Assembly: GCA_002377645.1 (NCBI GenBank)
Contig: DFQF01000096.1
Location: forward strand, 1 to 5,066
Reading direction: 5' to 3'
From: Nitrospinaceae bacterium UBA3496
GTDB lineage: Bacteria > UBA8248
DNA length: 5,066 bases
The position numbers and the translations under genes were made by a program. Below the pieces are notes generated by a model. It had not been told where the DNA came from, made no database searches, and saw only the letters and a list, made by a program, of their open reading frames with translations. Of this stretch, positions 1 to 5,066 are shown piece after piece (the stretch's first letter is position 1; each line of letters begins with the position of its first letter).

Positions 1-849
1 TTTGGATATAGGGCAATGGTTGCATCAATTCTTGCAATTGCTTTTTTATCTACAATAGTTTGGGGTCATCATATGTTTGTAACAGGAATGAATCCATTCT
101 TAGGGTCAGTATTTACATTCACTACATTATTAATTGCTATTCCTTCAGCAGTTAAAGCTTTTAACTATATTACTACTTTATGGAAAGGAAATATTCAGTT
201 TAACCCTGGAATGCTTTTTGCAATTGGATTGGTTTCTACATTTATATCAGGTGGATTAACAGGAATAATTCTAGGAGATAGTGCCTTAGATATAAATCTT
301 CATGACACATACTTTGTTGTTGCACATTTTCATTTAGTTATGGGTATATCAGCTCTTTATGGTTTATTTGCTGGAGTATATCATTGGTTCCCAAAAATGT
401 TTGGAAGGATGATGAATAAAAATCTAGGATATGTGCATTTCTGGATAACCGCTATAGGAGCGTATGGGGTCTTTTTCCCAATGCACTTTATAGGAATGGC
501 TGGGCTCCCTAGAAGGTACTATACAAATACAAATTTTCCGTATTTTGATGACTTAGCTAATATAAATGTTGTAATTACAATGTTTGCATTAATAGCTGGT
601 GCTGCACAATTGATATTCTTATATAATTTTATAAATAGCATATTTTATGGCAAGAAGACAGAACAAAATCCATGGAGATCAAATACTCTAGAATGGACTG
701 CACCAATCAAGCATATGCATGGTAATTGGCCTGGTAAAATACCTCATGTTCATAGATGGGCATATGACTACTCTAAACCAGGATCTAAAGAAGACTTTAT
801 TCCTCAAAACATACCTCTTAAGAAAGGGGAAAAAGAGCTGCAACATTAA
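1..849 (+). CDS. ctaD: Cytochrome c oxidase subunit I (aa3 type), 3' part, 5' end outside window
   Basis: This is the catalytic subunit of the terminal oxidase, an inner-membrane protein that reduces oxygen to water and pumps protons. The reading frame is open from base 1, so the ATG at 16 is internal and about half the gene lies upstream; 282 residues are visible. Six hydrophobic segments fit helices VII-XII of the 12-helix core. Seen ligands: the His-His pair at 67-72 (CuB) and, in the HDTYFVVAHFH motif, His at 325-327 (heme a3) and His at 331-333 (heme a). The Arg-Arg pair at 511-516 (PRRYY) matches the residues that contact heme propionates. A lysine at 154-156 in IPSAVKAF fits the K-channel lysine, with Ser-Ala where mitochondrial enzymes have Thr-Gly; I recall the same variant in Flavobacteria. 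The protein ends in a hydrophilic, charged tail. Family assignment is very secure; the subunit II gene probably lies upstream but is not visible. Confidence 0.97.
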   Translation, partial: FGYRAMVASILAIAFLSTIVWGHHMFVTGMNPFLGSVFTFTTLLIAIPSAVKAFNYITTLWKGNIQFNPGMLFAIGLVSTFISGGLTGIILGDSALDINLHDTYFVVAHFHLVMGISALYGLFAGVYHWFPKMFGRMMNKNLGYVHFWITAIGAYGVFFPMHFIGMAGLPRRYYTNTNFPYFDDLANINVVITMFALIAGAAQLIFLYNFINSIFYGKKTEQNPWRSNTLEWTAPIKHMHGNWPGKIPHVHRWAYDYSKPGSKEDFIPQNIPLKKGEKELQH

Positions 850-884
850 CTTCATCTAATCTAATTCAGATATTACAATTAATG

Positions 885-892
885 TATATTTG
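885..892 (+). promoter_or_regulatory. Bacteroidota-type -7 promoter element before ruvB
   Basis: TATATTTG matches the Bacteroidota sigma-A -7 consensus TAnnTTTG exactly and sits in the 48-base gap between the oxidase gene and ruvB. Only five bases separate it from the ruvB ATG at 898, so initiation at the usual distance would give a leaderless or nearly leaderless mRNA. No clear -33 TTG is seen at the expected spacing; TTC near 865-867 is the nearest candidate. The octamer is expected a few times per 5 kb by chance in such AT-rich DNA, so the support comes from its position and from the identical element before maeB. Confidence 0.5.
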
Positions 893-897
893 ATATA

Positions 898-1896
898 ATG
901 AATGAAAATGCGGATAAAGAGCAGGAGATTGATAAGGCACTCAGGCCTTTAAGTTTTGATGATTTTATAGGTCAAGATTCTATAGTTAAAAATTTAAAAG
1001 TTTTTGTTGAAGCATGTAATCAAAGAGAAGATGCTTTAGATCACACTCTTTTTCATGGACCTCCTGGTCTTGGCAAGACGACTTTAGCTCATATTCTTGC
1101 AAATGAATTAAAGGTTGGCCTTAAAGTTACTTCTGGTCCAGTAATTGATAAACCTGGAGATCTTGCAGGACTTCTAACCAATCTTGAAGAAAGGGATATA
1201 TTATTTATAGATGAGATTCACAGACTTAGTCCCATAATAGAGGAATACTTGTATTCAGCTATGGAAGATTATAAAATTGATATAATGATAGAAACAGGAC
1301 CTAATGCTAGATCTGTGCAAATCAATCTTAATCCTTTTACTCTTGTTGGAGCAACCACTAGATCAGGTTTTTTAACAAATCCAATGAGGGAAAGATTTGC
1401 AATTTCTAACAGACTTGAACATTATGGCGATGACCTTTTATCCAAAATTGTTGAAAGAAGCTCATCAATCCTTAGTCTTAAAATCGATAAGAACTCATGT
1501 TTTGAAATTGCAAAAAGGAGTAGGGGTACTCCTAGAATAGCAAATTCATTATTAAGAAGGGTGAGAGATTTTGCTCAGGTTGAGGGAGAAGGTACTATAG
1601 ATCTTGATATTACAAAGTCTTCATTAAAGTCTTTAAATGTTGATAAAAATGGGTTAGATGAAATGGATAATAAAATATTATCAACTATAATAGAGAAATA
1701 TAATGGAGGGCCAGTAGGAGTTTCTACATTGTCAACATCTCTGTCTGAGAATGTTGAAACCATAGAAGAAGTATATGAGCCATTTTTGATTCAACAAGGT
1801 TTTATTATAAGGACTCCAAGAGGAAGAGAAGTTACTGAAAAAGGGTATAAACATCTTGGTAAAAATAAAAATAATCAGAGCGGTTTATTTAATTAA
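898..1896 (+). CDS. ruvB: Holliday junction branch migration ATPase RuvB
   Basis: RuvB is the cytoplasmic AAA+ motor that, docked on RuvA, drives branch migration of Holliday junctions during recombinational repair. The 332-residue length is normal. Visible motifs in order: conserved N-terminal [12 protein letters not shown] (15-26), Walker [10 protein letters not shown] (54-62), Walker B with DEIH (105-108), sensor 1 GATTR (151-155), arginine-finger segment PMRERFA (162-168), sensor 2 region RGTPRIAN (209-216) and the C-terminal winged-helix signature RTPRGR (305-310). The start is chosen because the ALRPLSF motif follows after a typical short leader and the next Met is far inside the ATPase domain. 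There is no Shine-Dalgarno sequence. One oddity is Ala168 where the finger segment usually reads RFG. The gene lies 48 bases after the oxidase gene, with a candidate promoter of its own. Its partner ruvA is two genes downstream; no ruvC is seen here. Confidence 0.98.
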   Translation: MNENADKEQEIDKALRPLSFDDFIGQDSIVKNLKVFVEACNQREDALDHTLFHGPPGLGKTTLAHILANELKVGLKVTSGPVIDKPGDLAGLLTNLEERDILFIDEIHRLSPIIEEYLYSAMEDYKIDIMIETGPNARSVQINLNPFTLVGATTRSGFLTNPMRERFAISNRLEHYGDDLLSKIVERSSSILSLKIDKNSCFEIAKRSRGTPRIANSLLRRVRDFAQVEGEGTIDLDITKSSLKSLNVDKNGLDEMDNKILSTIIEKYNGGPVGVSTLSTSLSENVETIEEVYEPFLIQQGFIIRTPRGREVTEKGYKHLGKNKNNQSGLFN

Positions 1897-1902
1897 TCCT
1901 TC

Positions 1903-1910
1903 TATATTTG
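1903..1910 (+). promoter_or_regulatory. Bacteroidota-type -7 promoter element before maeB
   Basis: This is a second exact TATATTTG, in the 30-base gap between the ruvB stop and the maeB start at 1927. The identity with the ruvB element extends to ten bases (TATATTTGAT). Initiation at the usual distance would start the transcript around 1914-1917, giving a leader of roughly ten bases. No good -33 TTG is visible; that region overlaps the end of ruvB (around 1880-1886). If real, it would let maeB, ruvA and gcvH be transcribed apart from ruvB. Confidence 0.5.
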
Positions 1911-1926
1911 ATCATAATATAATGAT
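1911..1926 (+). promoter_or_regulatory. Imperfect palindrome between -7 element and maeB start
   Basis: The 16 bases ATCATAATATAATGAT form an inverted repeat with arms ATCAT/ATGAT and a self-complementary ATAT centre; only one symmetric pair of positions breaks the symmetry. It starts right after the candidate -7 element and ends right before the maeB ATG, which is where a repressor would block initiation. Short AT-rich palindromes are common by chance, so an operator role is only a suggestion. It is too weak to be a terminator and has no following T-tract. Confidence 0.2.
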
Positions 1927-4209
1927 ATGGATAAGAGTAGAGAAAGGAGAGAGTCTTTAGTTTATCATGCTAAACCAAAACCAGGAAAGACAGAAGTTAT
2001 TCCTACAAAAAAATATAATTCTCAAAGAGATCTTGCAATTGCATACTCTCCAGGTGTAGCTATTCCATGTCAAGAAATTGAAGATAATAAGGACAATACC
2101 TATAAGTATACAAATAAAGGAAATTTAGTTGCTGTTATATCAAATGGAACAGCTGTTTTAGGTTTAGGAGATATTGGCCCAGAAGCTTCAAAGCCTGTAA
2201 TGGAAGGAAAAGCATTACTATTTAAAATTTTTGCTGATATAGATGTCTTTGATATAGAAATAAATGAAAAAGATCCAAAGAAATTTGTAGAGATAGTTCA
2301 ATCACTATCTCCAACATTTGGAGGGATTAATCTAGAAGATATAAAAGCTCCAGAAGCATTTCACATTGAAAAGGATCTGATAAAAGGCTTAGATATTCCT
2401 GTTATGCATGATGATCAACATGGTACAGCAATGATCTCCTGTGCGGCATTATTAAATGCTCTTGATTTGGTTAATAAGAAAATAAAAAGTGTTAAGCTAG
2501 TGATGTCCGGAGCAGGTTCATCAGCAATTGCTTGTGCAAAACTTTATATCTCATTTGGCCTTAAGAAAGAAAATATAGTAATGCTGGATAGTAAGGGAGT
2601 TTTAAATGAAAAAAGGACTGACTTAAATGATGAGAAAGAATTTTTTGTTACAAAAAGAAATCTTGAAACTCTAGATGAAGCTATGATTGATGCCGATGTT
2701 TTTGTTGGACTATCAACAGGGGATATTGTAACACCAAAAATGCTTAAGACAATGTCTAAAGATCCAATTGTTTTCGCAATGTCTAATCCCAATCCAGAAA
2801 TAAATTATGATCTAGCTATGTCTACAAGAAAAGATTTAGTGATGGCTACAGGAAGATCTGATTTCCCTAATCAAGTTAATAATGTTCTTGGGTTTCCTTT
2901 TATTTTCAGAGGGGCTTTAGATGTAAGAGCTACCAAAATAAATGAAGAAATGAAAAAAGCAGCTGTAATAGCTCTTGCTAATCTTGCAAAGAAGCCAGTC
3001 CCAGAACAAGTTAATGTTGCTTATGGAGAGACTAAAAGGCTAGTCTTTGGTAAAGATTATATAATACCAAAACCATTTGACCCAAGACTTATTACTGAAG
3101 TTCCGCCTGCTGTTGCAAAGGCAGCTATTGATTCTGGTGTTGCTCGTGAACCTATAGAAGATTGGGACAGGTATATAGAAATATTGGATTCAAGAATTGG
3201 AAAGGACACTAAATTGATGAGACTAATCCATAGAAGAGCTAAATCTAGACTTAAAACTTTAATTTTTGGAGAATCAGATCAATTAGATGTTCTTAAAGCT
3301 GCTCAAATATGTAAAGAAGATGGGATTGTAGAACCAATATTAATGGGAAGAAAAAGAGTAATTAAAAAATTAATGAAATCTATAGATTTTAATGAAAAAG
3401 TACAAATTATAGATCCTAAGGATAAGGAACAGGAAAAAAGAATATCCAAATATTCTAAAGTTTTATTTGAAAATTTAAAAAGAAAAGGGAAAACACAAAA
3501 AGATGTCAAACAAATGCTTAGAGATAGAATCTATTTTGGGTCTATGATGGTTCTATCTGGTGATGCTGACTGTATGCTAGCAGGTTATTCGAGAAGTTAT
3601 CCTTCAGCTTTTATTCCAATTCTTAGCACAATAGGAAAGTCTAAGGGGATTAAAAGAGTTTCTGCAACAAACCTAATGTTGACAAAACAAGGCCCTTTAT
3701 TTCTATCCGATACATCTTTGAACATTAATCCTAATGCAGAACAATTGGCAAAGATTGCAATTAATACTGCTAAAACAGTTAAAATGTTTGGAATCGAACC
3801 TGTTATTGGTATTTTGTCATTTTCTAATTTTGGTTCATCTGATTCTGAAGAGGCTGAAAAAATTTCTTCTGCAATAAAAATTTTACATAAAAAAAATCCA
3901 GAAATTATTGTTGATGGACCTATTCAATCTGATTTTGCATTAAATAAAGAAATGTTAAAAGACAGATTCCCGTTTTCTAATTTGAATGGAAGAAAGGTAA
4001 ATACATTAATTTTTCCAAATCTTGATTCTGCAAATATTTCATATAAAATAATTAAAGAGCTTGATGACGCAATATCTATTGGCCCAATTTTAATTGGACT
4101 AAATAGGCCAGTACATATTTTGCAATTAGGGGCATCGGTTGAAGAGATTGTTAACATGGCAGCAATTTCAGCAATTGATTCACAAAGAAGAAAAGTAAGA
4201 AAAAAATGA
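1927..4209 (+). CDS. maeB: NADP-dependent malic enzyme with C-terminal phosphotransacetylase-like domain
   Basis: This cytoplasmic enzyme oxidatively decarboxylates malate to pyruvate and CO2 while reducing NADP+, feeding biosynthesis with reducing power and pyruvate. At 760 residues it has the large MaeB architecture. The malic enzyme part (about 1-415) shows catalytic Tyr40 in AYSPGVA, Lys95 in [10 protein letters not shown], metal ligands Glu137/Asp138 in [11 protein letters not shown] and Asp163 in DDQHGTA, the Rossmann turn GAGSSA (195-200) and SNPNPE (286-291). The second part (about 430-750) is phosphotransacetylase-like, with [10 protein letters not shown] (663-672) and the closing segment [16 protein letters not shown]. 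There the Ser-Arg of active Pta (NDLSRG) is replaced by Gln-Leu, so this domain is probably allosteric, as known for E. coli MaeB. The start fits the family N-terminus [18 protein letters not shown]. Cofactor preference (NADP over NAD) is inferred from the family. The stop overlaps the ruvA start, implying translational coupling. Confidence 0.96.
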   Translation: MDKSRERRESLVYHAKPKPGKTEVIPTKKYNSQRDLAIAYSPGVAIPCQEIEDNKDNTYKYTNKGNLVAVISNGTAVLGLGDIGPEASKPVMEGKALLFKIFADIDVFDIEINEKDPKKFVEIVQSLSPTFGGINLEDIKAPEAFHIEKDLIKGLDIPVMHDDQHGTAMISCAALLNALDLVNKKIKSVKLVMSGAGSSAIACAKLYISFGLKKENIVMLDSKGVLNEKRTDLNDEKEFFVTKRNLETLDEAMIDADVFVGLSTGDIVTPKMLKTMSKDPIVFAMSNPNPEINYDLAMSTRKDLVMATGRSDFPNQVNNVLGFPFIFRGALDVRATKINEEMKKAAVIALANLAKKPVPEQVNVAYGETKRLVFGKDYIIPKPFDPRLITEVPPAVAKAAIDSGVAREPIEDWDRYIEILDSRIGKDTKLMRLIHRRAKSRLKTLIFGESDQLDVLKAAQICKEDGIVEPILMGRKRVIKKLMKSIDFNEKVQIIDPKDKEQEKRISKYSKVLFENLKRKGKTQKDVKQMLRDRIYFGSMMVLSGDADCMLAGYSRSYPSAFIPILSTIGKSKGIKRVSATNLMLTKQGPLFLSDTSLNINPNAEQLAKIAINTAKTVKMFGIEPVIGILSFSNFGSSDSEEAEKISSAIKILHKKNPEIIVDGPIQSDFALNKEMLKDRFPFSNLNGRKVNTLIFPNLDSANISYKIIKELDDAISIGPILIGLNRPVHILQLGASVEEIVNMAAISAIDSQRRKVRKK

Positions 4210-4787
4210 TAACCTATATCAAAGGTAGACTTATAGAAAAAACACCAACTAAGATAATTGTTGAAGCAAATGGGATTGGTTATGACATTAATATATCCTT
4301 AAATACTTTTGAGAAAATAGGAGATGATGAGAGTATAACTATTTATACTCATCTTCAAAGAAAAGAAGATGCCGATATTTTATTTGGGTTTAAAACAAAA
4401 AGTGAAAGAAAACTTTTCCAACAATTAATTTCAGTTTCAGGTATAGGGCCTAGTACTGCTAGAACTATTCTCTCATCTATTTCTCCAGTTGAAATTCAAG
4501 AAGCATTAATGTCAGAAGATTTAAATACAATTAAATCAATAAAAGGTATTGGTCTTAAGACTGCCCAAAGATTAATAATAGAATTGAAAGATAAAGTAGA
4601 TATATTTGAAAAAAATGATTTAAATTCGGCCCAAGAAAAATTTAATGTTAAGTCAGAAGCTTTAAAAGCTCTAGAAGTATTAGGGTTTAGTAAGAGCAAA
4701 TCTGAAAAAGTAGTAAATGAGATTTATTTTAATGATCAAAATATTGAATTACAAAAACTTATAAAAAAATCTTTAAATAAACTTTAA
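4206..4787 (+). CDS. ruvA: Holliday junction DNA-binding subunit RuvA
   Basis: RuvA forms the tetramer that holds a four-way junction open and loads RuvB hexamers on opposite arms. The 193-residue length and three-domain layout are normal. An OB-fold (about 1-62) ends in REDA-like [10 protein letters not shown], where Glu54 and Asp55 correspond to the acidic pin. Two helix-hairpin-helix motifs follow, VSGIGPSTA (77-85) and [12 protein letters not shown] (112-123). After a charged linker of about 15 residues, a three-helix C-terminal domain (about 148-193, [12 protein letters not shown]) contacts RuvB. The ATG overlaps the maeB stop (ATGA), so translation is probably coupled; the preceding bases are purine-rich from maeB codons but give no clear ribosome-binding site. 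In many Flavobacteria, as I recall, sprA follows ruvA; here gcvH starts one base after the stop. Confidence 0.97.
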   Translation: MITYIKGRLIEKTPTKIIVEANGIGYDINISLNTFEKIGDDESITIYTHLQRKEDADILFGFKTKSERKLFQQLISVSGIGPSTARTILSSISPVEIQEALMSEDLNTIKSIKGIGLKTAQRLIIELKDKVDIFEKNDLNSAQEKFNVKSEALKALEVLGFSKSKSEKVVNEIYFNDQNIELQKLIKKSLNKL

Positions 4788-4788
4788 T

Positions 4789-5066
4789 ATGAATATTCCA
4801 GAAGAATTAAAATACACGGAAGAACATGAATGGATAAAAATTGATGGAAATACTGCGACAATCGGTATTACAGATTTTGCTCAAGGAGAACTTGGGGATA
4901 TAGTATATATTGATATAGACTCTATTGGAAATGAACTTGATGGTAATGAAATTTTTGGAACAGTAGAAGCTGTTAAGACAGTTTCAGATTTATTTATGCC
5001 TATAAAAGGGAAGGTTTTGGAGGTAAATTCAAACATAGAATCTACACCAGAGATTGTTAATGAAGA
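4789..5066 (+). CDS. gcvH: Glycine cleavage system H protein, 5' part, 3' end outside window
   Basis: GcvH is the small cytoplasmic lipoyl carrier that shuttles the aminomethyl group from the P protein to the T and L proteins of the glycine cleavage complex. The frame runs open off the window end; 92 of about 125 expected residues are visible. The N-terminus [16 protein letters not shown] is typical of the family, [16 protein letters not shown] (26-41) is the conserved core, and Lys63 in [12 protein letters not shown] is the lipoylation site. The start is the first ATG after the ruvA stop, with a one-base gap (TAATATG), so it is probably read from the maeB-ruvA transcript by reinitiation. No promoter or ribosome-binding site is evident. 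The other glycine cleavage genes are not in the window. Identification is very secure. Confidence 0.97.
   Translation, partial: MNIPEELKYTEEHEWIKIDGNTATIGITDFAQGELGDIVYIDIDSIGNELDGNEIFGTVEAVKTVSDLFMPIKGKVLEVNSNIESTPEIVNE

Noticed and set aside
16..18. ATG at 16 as the start of a short oxidase-like gene
   Set aside because: The frame is open to base 1 and the sequence is the middle of subunit I, beginning in helix VII; the gene is cut by the window edge.
850..897. Possible terminator after the oxidase gene
   Set aside because: Only a weak, bulged ATCT/AGAT pairing (around 855-871) is present, with no stable GC stem and no T-tract.
1575..1763. Minus-strand open frame of 62 codons inside ruvB
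   Set aside because: It lies wholly antisense to the conserved RuvB C-terminal region, has low-complexity Ser/Ile-rich content and no family resemblance; it is a shadow of the real gene.
2544..2792. Minus-strand open frame of 82 codons inside maeB
   Set aside because: It is antisense to the conserved malic enzyme Rossmann domain, with Ser/Phe-rich composition expected from reverse reading of AT-rich codons.
3303..4157. Two further minus-strand open frames (3303-3509 and 3924-4157) inside the MaeB C-terminal domain
   Set aside because: Both are antisense to recognisable phosphotransacetylase-like sequence and show no domain or start signal.
4190..4205. Purine-rich stretch before ruvA as a ribosome-binding site
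   Set aside because: These bases are Arg and Lys codons of the MaeB tail, no GGAGG-like core is present, and the ATGA overlap already explains initiation by coupling.
4601..4608. A third TATATTTG, within ruvA, that could be read as a promoter for gcvH
   Set aside because: It lies in coding sequence about 180 bases before gcvH and follows the local AT-rich codons. Such octamers are expected by chance, and another TAnnTTTG match occurs at 4304-4311.
4496..4699. Minus-strand open frame of 67 codons inside ruvA
   Set aside because: It is antisense to the second helix-hairpin-helix motif and linker of RuvA; nothing supports it as a gene.

Overview
This window looks like part of a small, AT-rich genome (about one third G+C by eye) from the Bacteroidota, most likely a marine or otherwise streamlined member of the Flavobacteriales. 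Three things point there. The cytochrome oxidase subunit I tail and the N-terminus of RuvB closely match the flavobacterial form as I remember it. The order oxidase subunit I / ruvB / malic enzyme / ruvA / gcvH is a Bacteroidota arrangement. The start codons have no Shine-Dalgarno sequences, while the two intergenic gaps each carry an octamer matching the Bacteroidota -7 promoter element TAnnTTTG. The assignment is by recognition, not by a search.

Layout, all on the plus strand and nearly gap-free: positions 1-849 are the 3' half of the aa3-type cytochrome c oxidase subunit I gene (helices VII-XII). Then come a 48-base gap with a promoter-like element, ruvB (898-1896), a 30-base gap with a second copy of that element and an imperfect palindrome, maeB (1927-4209), ruvA (4206-4787, overlapping maeB by ATGA) and the first 92 codons of gcvH (4789 to the window end, one base after the ruvA stop). 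No RNA gene, mobile element, CRISPR array or credible intrinsic terminator was seen. No stretch of 300 bases lacks a gene.

The genes do not form one pathway. The oxidase is the terminal step of aerobic respiration. RuvA and RuvB together make the branch-migration motor for Holliday junctions, although the malic enzyme gene lies between them. MaeB makes pyruvate and reduced nicotinamide from malate. GcvH is the lipoyl carrier of glycine cleavage. The last three genes are packed as a translationally coupled unit.

I found no undescribed system. The points worth a second look are the paired start-proximal promoter motifs (possible leaderless or very short-leader transcripts), an out-of-frame ATG five bases before the maeB start, and the apparent absence of queG and sprA, which many Flavobacteria carry inside this same gene cluster.
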